A DNA stretch of 5,150 nt from JAUVXJ01 sp034430275 (lineage in GTDB: Bacteria > Chloroflexota > Anaerolineae > UBA7937 > B3-Chlor): the NCBI GenBank assembly GCA_034430275.1, contig DAOUEW010000274.1, positions 1 to 5,150 on the forward strand. The letters are read 5' to 3'. Below the pieces are notes generated by a model. It had not been told where the DNA came from. It did no database searches and saw only the letters and a list, made by a program, of their open reading frames with translations. The position numbers and the translations under genes were made by a program. Below, in pieces: positions 1-5,150 of the stretch; positions within the stretch are counted from its first letter, which is position 1; every line of letters begins with the position of its first letter.

Positions 1-439
1 CACGACGGGGATGATCGCCTTGATCGTGTTTGGATGGACGACGTATGCGAGGTTGTTGAGAGGGGACATCCAGTCGGTGAAGGAGAGGGATTATGTGATG
101 GCGGCGAGGACGTTGGGGGCGACTCACCAACGGATCATGCTGAGGCACGTGATACCGAACTCGATCTTCCCGACGTTGGTGGTAGCGTCGATGGACATAG
201 GATCGTACGTGCTGAACTTTGCGGCGTTGAGTTTCCTGGGGTTGGGAGCGGAGCCAGGGTATGCGGACTGGGGGCAGTTGATCAGCTTCGCGAGGAACTG
301 GATGCCGAGTCTATTCGACTACTGGTATATCATCGTGTATCCAGGGATAGCGATACTGCTGTTCGTGCTGGGATGGAATCTGATCGGGGATGCGTTCAGG
401 GACATACTAGACCCCAAGCTGGCCAGGAGCAGACGATAG
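1..439 (+). CDS. ABC transporter permease, DppC/OppC family (5'-truncated)
   Basis: This is an inner-membrane permease subunit of a peptide/nickel-type ABC importer, which forms the translocation channel with a DppB-type partner. The frame is open from the left edge, so the first ATG (11) is internal. About 145 C-terminal residues remain, roughly half of the usual 280-300. The EAA loop that docks the ATPase is clear (MAARTLGA, then R-H-V-I-P-N), and it is followed by a hydrophobic segment ending in SFLGLG. A last membrane segment leads into the family's typical tail GDAFRDILDPKL. No ATPase genes follow, so the rest of the operon must lie upstream. Arginine codons are unusual: 9 of 11 are AGG/AGA, unlike the next gene. 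The substrate cannot be read from this fragment; peptides, nickel or other small solutes are all possible. Family call is firm. Confidence 0.93.
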   Translation, partial: TTGMIALIVFGWTTYARLLRGDIQSVKERDYVMAARTLGATHQRIMLRHVIPNSIFPTLVVASMDIGSYVLNFAALSFLGLGAEPGYADWGQLISFARNWMPSLFDYWYIIVYPGIAILLFVLGWNLIGDAFRDILDPKLARSRR

Positions 440-474
440 TCGGTGATTGTGGGTAGGACCAAAGCTGTGTGAAG

Positions 475-503
475 TTGCCTGACACAGCAACATCTAGTAT
501 ATT
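475..503 (+). promoter_or_regulatory. Candidate sigma70-type promoter upstream of nth
   Basis: TTGCCT (475-480) and TATATT (498-503) are separated by exactly 17 bp. Transcription would start near 510 and give a leader of about 150 nt before the glycosylase gene. The predicted start falls inside the left arm of the hairpin at 505-537, so the hairpin would be incomplete in such a transcript. The -35 match is only 4 of 6. This is a motif match with no other support. Confidence 0.35.
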
Positions 504-504
504 C

Positions 505-537
505 CAGGAGGCGGGCCATCAGATGTCCCGCCTCTTG
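505..537 (+). terminator. Hairpin after the permease gene, probable terminator without U-tract
   Basis: CAGGAGGCGGG (505-515) pairs with CCCGCCTCTTG (527-537): 11 base pairs with one G-T wobble. The 11-nt loop can itself form a three-pair CAT/ATG stem. It lies 66 bp past the permease stop, where a terminator is expected. No run of T follows on either strand, so it is not a classic intrinsic terminator. It may act as an RNA 3'-end stabiliser or a factor-assisted stop. The rest of the 440-663 gap holds only a GC-rich palindrome (619-628) and the site before nth. Confidence 0.5.
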
Positions 538-652
538 TACTTCATCACGAGGTCGGCCTGACTCGTGTATCTACTTGGGACCGTCGAGAGAGAGCCGGCA
601 AGCTGATAGGCTGTGGCCCGGCGCGCCGTGCGGCCGAGTAGCAGACTGCGCT

Positions 653-660
653 AAGGAGGT
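653..660 (+). promoter_or_regulatory. Shine-Dalgarno site of nth, deciding a TTG start
   Basis: AAGGAGGT is a near-perfect anti-16S match. GGAGG ends 4 nt before the TTG at 664, a slightly tight spacing. The next in-frame alternative, GTG at 685, would be 25 nt away. This favours TTG as the start codon. Confidence 0.7.
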
Positions 661-663
661 CGC

Positions 664-1347
664 TTGCGGGAGAAGGACAACCAGGTGCGCCTATCTGAGA
701 AGGTGAAGGAGGTCCACGAACTCCTCATTGGAGAGTATGGGCATCACGGGTGGAAGGCGCATCGGGACGCGTTGAGCGAGTTGGTGCGTACCATTCTCTC
801 GCAGAACACCTCGGACGTAAACAGTAATCGAGCCTTCTCTCGGCTGCGCGACCGGTTTCTTGACTGGGAGGATGTCCTGAGCGCGGACGTGGAGGAGATA
901 GTCGAGGCCATCAGGCCCGGAGGGCTGGGGCGGATCAAGGCGCCGCGGATCAAGGGGGCGCTGGAGGCAATCCTGGGGGAGAGAGGTGATCTGGACCTGA
1001 GCTTCCTCCAGGAGTTAGACGTTCACGAGGCGAAGGTTTGGCTGGAGTCTCTGGACGGCGTCGGGCCGAAGACGGCGGCCTGCGTACTCCTGTTCTCGTT
1101 GGGCAGGCCCGTACTTCCCGTAGATACCCACGTGCTGAGGGTCAGCCGAAGAGTGGGGCTCGTTGAACCCGGCACCTCGGCCGAGAAGGCTCACGAGATA
1201 CTTGGGGATATGGTCTCTGACGGTGCCGTGTACGACTTTCACGTGAACATGGTAACCCACGGTCGGCGGGTGTGCCACGCGCAGCGACCGGGTTGCGATG
1301 TCTGCGTCATGGCACGGCTTTGTGACTACTTGCACCAGGGGCGATGA
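664..1347 (+). CDS. nth: Endonuclease III-like DNA glycosylase/AP lyase with [4Fe-4S] cluster
   Basis: This is a cytoplasmic base-excision repair enzyme of the HhH-GPD superfamily, 227 residues. In this family the enzyme removes damaged (typically oxidised) pyrimidines and cleaves the abasic site by beta-elimination. The helix-hairpin-helix is LDGVGPKTA (about 130-138), with the predicted Schiff-base lysine K136. The catalytic aspartate is D154 in PVDTHV, and the 18-residue spacing equals that of K120/D138 in E. coli Nth. The cluster ligands C204, C211, C214 and C220 follow the canonical C-X6-C-X2-C-X5-C pattern. The N-terminal substrate-side motif reads ILSQNTSD (44-51) where E. coli Nth has LSAQATD, so substrate range may differ. 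The start is TTG, chosen from the strong Shine-Dalgarno site. The stop overlaps the next gene's ATG. The family call is firm; the exact substrate is not. Confidence 0.93.
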   Translation: MREKDNQVRLSEKVKEVHELLIGEYGHHGWKAHRDALSELVRTILSQNTSDVNSNRAFSRLRDRFLDWEDVLSADVEEIVEAIRPGGLGRIKAPRIKGALEAILGERGDLDLSFLQELDVHEAKVWLESLDGVGPKTAACVLLFSLGRPVLPVDTHVLRVSRRVGLVEPGTSAEKAHEILGDMVSDGAVYDFHVNMVTHGRRVCHAQRPGCDVCVMARLCDYLHQGR

Positions 1348-1925
1348 AGAGAGGACAGGGTCGGGTCAGGACGAGACATGCGCTGCTGCTGTACCGGCGG
1401 CTATGGAGCTACTACCGGGCCCCCTGTCTCTGGCTGCTGCTGGTTTCGCTGGTGCTCCTGGTCTGGGATCACCCTTCGCTCCGGGTACTGACATTGCCCG
1501 CGGTGATGACTCTCCTACTCTCGGTGATCCTGCTTCTGCTGACCTTCATCATGAGCAGGCTGGCTTACGTGCAGTGCGGCGAGGATGGTGTGCTCATCCA
1601 GTTGCCGTTCTATCGTGTCCACGTGCTGTATGACTCCATCGTTCAGACTCGTGCTGCCTCCCTGGCCACGTTGTATCCCCCATCGAAGCAAGCCTTCTCG
1701 TCGCGCAACTTTCTCAGGCCTCTTTGGCAGATCACTGCGCTGGTGGTGCACGTCGAGCTGCTGCCGAAGCCGAGACAGCAGTTGAGGCTATGGATGGACA
1801 GCCGAATGATCCTCAAGAGCGCCCTCGTCTTGCTGGTAGAGGACCACCGGGCCCTGCGAAGCCAGATTGAGGGGGCAATGATTCGCTGGAGGATTCAGAA
1901 GGGGGAGTCAGAGAGACGGCTATAG
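1344..1925 (+). CDS. Small membrane protein with probable bacterial PH domain
   Basis: The function is unknown; the product has 193 residues. A basic N-terminus (KRGQGRVRTRH) is followed by two hydrophobic segments, about residues 26-41 and 48-70, that read as a transmembrane hairpin with both ends likely cytoplasmic. From about residue 74 the chain becomes soluble. A stretch containing CGEDGVLIQLPFYR and then the strand-like VLYDSIVQTR resembles the start of bacterial PH-like (bPH2/DUF304, YdbS-type) domains, which also follow paired membrane helices. The C-terminus is an amphipathic, basic helix. The ATG overlaps the nth stop as ATGA, so translation is probably coupled to nth; no separate promoter is needed. 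The pairing of a soluble glycosylase with a membrane protein is unexplained. The existence of the gene is well supported; the PH assignment is tentative, based on pattern only. Confidence 0.75.
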   Translation: MKRGQGRVRTRHALLLYRRLWSYYRAPCLWLLLVSLVLLVWDHPSLRVLTLPAVMTLLLSVILLLLTFIMSRLAYVQCGEDGVLIQLPFYRVHVLYDSIVQTRAASLATLYPPSKQAFSSRNFLRPLWQITALVVHVELLPKPRQQLRLWMDSRMILKSALVLLVEDHRALRSQIEGAMIRWRIQKGESERRL

Positions 1926-1926
1926 G

Positions 1927-1956
1927 GCGCGAAGTCGAGCGCCGGCTCGTGGGCGC
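1927..1956. terminator. Weak GC-rich hairpin between convergent genes
   Basis: The 34-bp gap between the convergent stops holds CGAGC (1936-1940) and GCTCG (1945-1949) around a 4-nt loop. Further GCGC repeats at 1927-1930 and 1953-1956 could extend the stem after internal mismatches. It could serve both strands, but there is no T-tract on either side. Support is weak and positional. Confidence 0.3.
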
Positions 1957-1959
1957 ACG

Positions 1960-4515
1960 CTAGGCTATCGCGATCTGAGAGCCCTGCGGCGTCTTGAATA
2001 CATCGATGCGCACAGGGAAGGAGTCCTTCAGCTCCTCGATGTGGGTCACCACCAGGATACGCTCGAAGTCCTCCTGGATGGAGCCGATGGCCTCCACCAG
2101 CCGTTCCCGGCCCTGGGCATCCTGGGTGCCAAAGCCCTCGTCTACGATGAGCGTCTGGAGCCTCGCTCCGGCACGCCGTGCCAGCAACTTGGATAGCGCC
2201 ACGCGGATGGCGAAGTTGATGCGGAAGGCCTCGCCACCGGAGAAGAGGTCGTAGCTGCGGGGGCCCAGTTCGTCTGCCACCTCTATGTCCAGAGTCTCCA
2301 CCGTCTTGCCCTTGAGAGTCTCGCGCTGGCTCATCAGCCGGACGTGCAGCCTGCCGTCAGTCATGCGAGCCAGGAGGCGGTTGGCCTCCTCCTCGATCTC
2401 CGGAATGGCGGCTTCGATGATCATGGCCTGGACGCCTTTCTTGCCGAAGGCGACTCGTAGCTCATCGTAGATGCCTTTCTCCTCTTGCGCTTGTCGCTCC
2501 TCCTCGGACTTCGCCTCCTTCTCCTTGTCGAGATAGGCGAGGTGCTCGAGTCTCTGCCTGGCTGCACCAAGGCGGAGTCGCGCATCGTTATCCTTCAACT
2601 GGAGCTGCTCCACGAGTCGCGCCTGTTGGTCAAGGTCGCGTGTGGCGGCGGTCAGGTCAGCTACCTGTGCCCTCAAGGCGCTTTCCTTGGCTCTGAGAAC
2701 CTCGAGTTCCTGATCGAGTCCCTGGGCTCGTTGCTCGTGCTCATCCAGCCTCAGCGTGTCCGCCTTCAAGCGTTCTCCGGCGGAGTCGAGCTCTTTCTTG
2801 GCCTGCTCCCATCGGGCGGTCTCAGCCAGGGCCTGACGTATCCTCTCGTGCTCCCGTGCGTCGTAGCCCAGGGAGTCGAGCTGTCGCTCCAGCTCCGAAA
2901 GGCTTTCCCTCTCCTCTGGTGCGAATTCCTCCCTCTCCAGTTGCTCGTCCAAGAGGGCCACTCTGGCTCTGGCCTGCTCGAGTTCACGCTTGGCGGCCAG
3001 TGTCTCCTCGAGCCTCTGGGCCAGAGCGCTTTCCTCACCCCGCAGCGACGCGAGGGTCGCCAGCTCTGCCTCACACTTCTCTCTGGCGCGGCGGGTCTCC
3101 TCGAGGGATTCGCTCAAACGGCGGATAGAGGCGGCGTTGAGGCGGTAGGAGTCTCCCTTTTCTGTGCCCTCCCGGGCATAGTTGTCCTCAATGTGCTTTC
3201 TTTCTTCTTCCTGAAGCTCGGACCCGCACAGGGGACAGGCGGCTTCGGCCTCCTGGAGCAGATCCAGCTTCTCCTTGAGGAGGTCCATCTCCGACTTCAG
3301 TTGCCCGTTCTGGGCGCGCAGGGTGGCTATCTCGTTGGACAGCCGCTGCTCGGAAAGTAGCAGGCTCTCACGGTCTTCCTCCCTCTCGATCAGTTGTGCC
3401 AGCTCGGCTCGGACCACTTCCAGCCTGGCGTCCACCTCCTCTGCACGGCTAACCTTGTCCTCCAGACTACGAGCGCTGCTCGAATGTCGCTCTTGCTCGA
3501 CGAGAAGCTTGCTTCGGGCTTCCTCAATGGCCCTGCGAAGCTCTGCTATCTGTGCGTTGAGGCTCATGTGCTTGCTCAGCTTGCGGGAGAGCAGATCATT
3601 GGTCTCTCGGGCGGCCAGCAGAGAACCATAGCCTTCTTCGATGCTGACTGCCTCCGAGATGATGCTCTGGTAGTCGGCGATCCTCTCTTTTGTCTGGATG
3701 AGCTCCGCCTTCACACGATTCAGTTCGGAGTCTTTTCGTACCTGCTCGGCTTCCAGTTGCTCGAGCTGGTCCCTCCTGAGCTCGAGTTCCTTTCTTTGTT
3801 CGCGGAGGGCTCTCAGGTGGTCCTCTTGGGTTCTCAGACTGGCGCCTACGTCGTGAGCGACGCTCTCCGCTTCTTCCAGCTCTGACTCGTACTGTGCTCT
3901 GTGGGCCAGTTCTCTCTCCATCTCCGCAAGAGCAGCCCGGATCTGAGACAACTGAAACTCCAGTCCCCGGGCCCGCTCCTTGGACCTCTGTTCCAGCATG
4001 TCGTACTGGCTGAGGTCCAGTATCTCTCCCAGTATGCGCTTCCGCTCTGCCGGGGGGTGTGCGGTGAACTCGTCGGCGCGACCCTGCAGGAGAAAGGCGG
4101 AGTTGATGAAGGTCTCGTACTCCATGTGTAGCGTCTCGGTGATGGCGGCCTGAGTCTGGCGGACGGTGTTGCCCGTCAGCGAGCGGAATTGTCCATCGTC
4201 CAGGATCTGAAACTCGAGGTTCGTGCGGCCCTTGGCCCCGTTCTTCTGTCGCTGGCGCACTACACGGAAGTGGTTGTCCGCGAGGAGGAACTCGAGCTCT
4301 ACTTCCATGTCCGCTGCCCCCAGGTGGACTAGATCGTCGTCTCGGTGGGCGCGCGCCTTTCCCCAGAGGGCCCAGGTCATAGCGTCGATGATGGCTGACT
4401 TGCCGTGGCCGTTGTCACCCGCGAGACAAGCCAGATGGATGCCGGAGAAATCCAGCGACGAGACCTGCTCACCGTAGCACATGAAGTTTCGTAGGCTCAA
4501 CTTGAGAGGTATCAT
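1960..4515 (-). CDS. sbcC: SbcC/Rad50-type SMC-like ATPase, DNA double-strand-break repair
   Basis: This is the ATPase subunit of the SbcCD (Rad50-Mre11) complex, which tethers DNA ends and drives hairpin or end cleavage by the SbcD nuclease on chromosomal DNA. The 851 residues hold the full set of motifs: the start MIPLKLSLRNF, Walker A GDNGHGKS (33-40), Q-loop Q144, and signature SGGE (759-762). Walker B has D792 and E793, the D-loop is GTQD (796-799) and the H-loop is H825. Long Glu/Arg/Leu-rich coiled coils (about 165-420 and 445-690) flank a zinc hook CPLC with C427 and C430, almost exactly mid-chain. It is shorter than E. coli SbcC (about 1050) and near archaeal Rad50 in size. The frame is open to 4935, but ATG 4515 is chosen: GGAGGAG lies 8 nt upstream, a promoter sits at 4568-4596, and homologues begin at this motif. 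No frameshift is seen. No sbcD lies beside it. Confidence 0.95.
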   Translation of the reverse strand: MIPLKLSLRNFMCYGEQVSSLDFSGIHLACLAGDNGHGKSAIIDAMTWALWGKARAHRDDDLVHLGAADMEVELEFLLADNHFRVVRQRQKNGAKGRTNLEFQILDDGQFRSLTGNTVRQTQAAITETLHMEYETFINSAFLLQGRADEFTAHPPAERKRILGEILDLSQYDMLEQRSKERARGLEFQLSQIRAALAEMERELAHRAQYESELEEAESVAHDVGASLRTQEDHLRALREQRKELELRRDQLEQLEAEQVRKDSELNRVKAELIQTKERIADYQSIISEAVSIEEGYGSLLAARETNDLLSRKLSKHMSLNAQIAELRRAIEEARSKLLVEQERHSSSARSLEDKVSRAEEVDARLEVVRAELAQLIEREEDRESLLLSEQRLSNEIATLRAQNGQLKSEMDLLKEKLDLLQEAEAACPLCGSELQEEERKHIEDNYAREGTEKGDSYRLNAASIRRLSESLEETRRAREKCEAELATLASLRGEESALAQRLEETLAAKRELEQARARVALLDEQLEREEFAPEERESLSELERQLDSLGYDAREHERIRQALAETARWEQAKKELDSAGERLKADTLRLDEHEQRAQGLDQELEVLRAKESALRAQVADLTAATRDLDQQARLVEQLQLKDNDARLRLGAARQRLEHLAYLDKEKEAKSEEERQAQEEKGIYDELRVAFGKKGVQAMIIEAAIPEIEEEANRLLARMTDGRLHVRLMSQRETLKGKTVETLDIEVADELGPRSYDLFSGGEAFRINFAIRVALSKLLARRAGARLQTLIVDEGFGTQDAQGRERLVEAIGSIQEDFERILVVTHIEELKDSFPVRIDVFKTPQGSQIAIA

Positions 4516-4523
4516 GGTGAGGG

Positions 4524-4530
4524 CTCCTCC
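4524..4530 (-). promoter_or_regulatory. Shine-Dalgarno site fixing the sbcC start
   Basis: On the - strand this reads GGAGGAG, 8 nt before the ATG at 4515. It decides between this start and longer in-frame options such as the ATG at 4572, which lies inside the predicted -10 box and could not be in the mRNA. Confidence 0.75.
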
Positions 4531-4567
4531 CCGTGGTCGTGACCTTGAGTGGTGGTGCGCCGCGGTT

Positions 4568-4596
4568 ATCATACCACCCCTCGCTGTAGTCCTCAA
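4568..4596 (-). promoter_or_regulatory. Predicted sigma70 promoter of sbcC
   Basis: On the - strand TTGAGG (4596-4591) and TATGAT (4573-4568) are separated by 17 bp. A TG one base before the -10 box makes it an extended -10. Transcription would begin near 4561, giving a leader of about 45 nt up to the ATG at 4515. The -35 is overlapped by one base by the perfect palindrome at 4596-4605. Spacing and both boxes are good; there is no experimental support. Confidence 0.65.
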
Positions 4597-4605
4597 CCGC
4601 GCGGT
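4596..4605. repeat. 10-bp palindrome at the sbcC -35, possible operator
   Basis: ACCGCGCGGT is a perfect inverted repeat that touches the -35 box of sbcC. A related half, CGCGGTT (4561-4567), is the inverse of AACCGCG (4595-4601), with 34 bp between centres, so the two flank the core promoter. A repressor binding here would block sbcC. In 190 bp of GC-rich DNA such repeats can arise by chance, so this is a candidate only. Confidence 0.3.
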
Positions 4606-4664
4606 GGATTTCGTGACCGCAATCTGATACCTTTCCAATTGCCGTGGCGGCCTGCAAGGTGATC

Positions 4665-4673
4665 TGCTATAAT
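4665..4673 (+). promoter_or_regulatory. Extended -10 promoter for the 105-residue protein gene
   Basis: TGCTATAAT is a perfect consensus -10 hexamer (4668-4673) with the TGn extension. No good -35 is present at the right distance: TGGCGG at 4645-4650 is poor, and TTGCCG at 4639-4644 is 23 bp away. Extended -10 promoters do not need a good -35. Transcription would start near 4680, leaving a short leader of about 23 nt that contains the Shine-Dalgarno site. Confidence 0.65.
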
Positions 4674-4702
4674 CTGGAATAGCAGGGCAAGGAGGAAGGA
4701 GA

Positions 4703-5020
4703 ATGGTCTCGGAGGCAGAATTGGAGGGGCGCAGAGAACGAGCTGCGCGAATGATCCTGGAGGGCGGGATCGTAACTCCGGCACTGGGAGACGACGCGGC
4801 TGAGGCGTTGCTGCATTGGGCATTGTCTCGGGCTGACAAGTGCGCCTTTGCCACCGGCGACATGGAGGACGACCAAGCAGACAGGTACGTCTCGGCGGGT
4901 GTGAGCAAAGTGCGGCGGTTGATGGGTATGGTCAACGATCTCGCGGAGCAGTACTACGAGGTGGGGCACGTTGAAGTCGTGGAGGGGTTGACGAAGCTGT
5001 TGTCGGCCGCTATGGAATGA
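4703..5020 (+). CDS. Small acidic helical protein of unknown function with 26-residue internal repeat
   Basis: The product has 105 residues, without a signal peptide or membrane segment, so it is probably cytoplasmic. I do not recognise a named family. After a charged N-terminal helix (about 3-20), two similar segments follow: residues 25-43 and 51-69, offset by exactly 26. They share the pattern T-x-x-[LM]-x-D-D-x-A-[ED]-x-x-[LV]-x-x-[AG]-[LV]-S-[RK]. The second runs into VRRLMGMVNDLA and a C-terminal helix. The predicted fold is all-alpha. AAGGAGG (4689-4695) lies 7 nt before the ATG, and an extended -10 promoter lies upstream, so the gene is real. It is divergent from sbcC with 187 bp between the starts, and probably co-transcribed with the HhH gene 44 bp downstream. 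A role in DNA maintenance would be a guess from context only. Confidence 0.8.
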   Translation: MVSEAELEGRRERAARMILEGGIVTPALGDDAAEALLHWALSRADKCAFATGDMEDDQADRYVSAGVSKVRRLMGMVNDLAEQYYEVGHVEVVEGLTKLLSAAME

Positions 5021-5064
5021 GGTCATAGCGCTGTGGATCGGGATAAGAGGGCAGGGAGGTAGTG

Positions 5065-5150
5065 ATGACGAAGCTGGAGATCATTGAGGGAATCGGACCC
5101 GTGTATGCCCAGAAGTTGAGGAAGGGTGGAGTCGCCACGGTGGAGGCGTT
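5065..5150 (+). CDS. Helix-hairpin-helix (DUF4332-like) protein, 3'-truncated by the window
   Basis: Only 28 codons are visible. The protein begins MTKLEIIEGIGP, continues VYAQKLRKGG and then VATVEA. The segment IEGIGPVYAQKLRKGGV is a helix-hairpin-helix: helix, a G-I-G-P hairpin, then an Ala/Lys/Leu helix. It resembles the N-terminus of DUF4332-type proteins, in which such hairpins occur, often in tandem. HhH hairpins commonly bind the DNA backbone without sequence specificity; the biological role of DUF4332 proteins is not established. The ATG at 5065 is preceded by GGGAGGT (5054-5060) with 4-nt spacing; the GTG at 5062 is in frame and possible. The 44-bp gap after the previous stop has no clear terminator, so the two genes are likely one operon. 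The true length is unknown. Confidence 0.75.
   Translation, partial: MTKLEIIEGIGPVYAQKLRKGGVATVEA

Noticed and set aside
34..456. Second + strand frame overlapping the permease
   Set aside because: The alternative frame carries the EAA loop and family C-terminus; this frame has an acidic composition without any recognisable motif.
619..628. Palindrome CGGCGCGCCG upstream of nth
   Set aside because: A short GC-only palindrome in a GC-rich gap, without a loop to form a hairpin and not placed at a recognisable promoter.
2485..3360. Long + strand open frame of 291 codons, leucine-rich
   Set aside because: It lies antisense to the SbcC coiled coil. The Leu/Gly content is the mirror of Glu/Gln/Arg-rich codons, no domain is recognisable, and the sbcC frame carries unmistakable motifs.
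3394..3885. + strand open frame of 163 codons
   Set aside because: Antisense shadow of the SbcC N-terminal coiled-coil arm; low stop frequency follows from the biased composition of that arm.
4667..5026. - strand open frame of 119 codons
   Set aside because: It is antisense to the 105-residue gene, whose Shine-Dalgarno site, extended -10 promoter and internal protein repeat support the + strand.
5024..5035. Small inverted repeat between the 105-residue gene and the HhH gene
   Set aside because: At most four base pairs with a realistic loop and no T-tract, too weak for a terminator.

Overview
The window comes from a bacterium with moderately high GC and strong Shine-Dalgarno sites. The Rad50/SbcC sequence style and the start of a small HhH (DUF4332-like) protein are reminiscent of Chloroflexota, but this lineage call is an inference from protein style, not a search result. 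No RNA genes, insertion sequences, CRISPR arrays or attachment sites were seen.

Layout. (1) The left edge holds the C-terminal half of an oligopeptide/dipeptide-type ABC permease (DppC/OppC family), which ends at 439. It is followed by a 224-bp gap with a strong hairpin and a candidate promoter. (2) Next is a two-gene unit on the + strand: an endonuclease III-like [4Fe-4S] DNA glycosylase (664-1347), overlapping by ATGA a small two-helix membrane protein with a probable bacterial PH domain (1344-1925). (3) Convergent to this, on the - strand, is a complete 851-residue SbcC/Rad50 ATPase (4515 to 1960). It has every expected ABC-ATPase motif and a central CPLC zinc hook. The open frame continues to 4935, but the true start is the ATG at 4515, which has a Shine-Dalgarno site and a promoter inside the extended frame. 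(4) Divergent from sbcC is a 105-residue acidic protein of unknown function (4703-5020) with a 26-residue internal duplication. After 44 bp comes the start of a helix-hairpin-helix protein that runs off the right edge.

How they fit together. Nth (base excision), SbcC (double-strand-break and hairpin processing) and the terminal HhH protein all point to DNA maintenance, so the central part reads as a loose DNA-repair neighbourhood. SbcC has no sbcD/mre11 nuclease gene on either side within the window, although the two are usually adjacent. The permease is unrelated to repair and has clearly different arginine codon use.

No clearly new multi-gene system is visible. The items most worth following up are the duplicated-motif small protein divergent from sbcC, the shared control region between them, and the Demeter-like features of the glycosylase.
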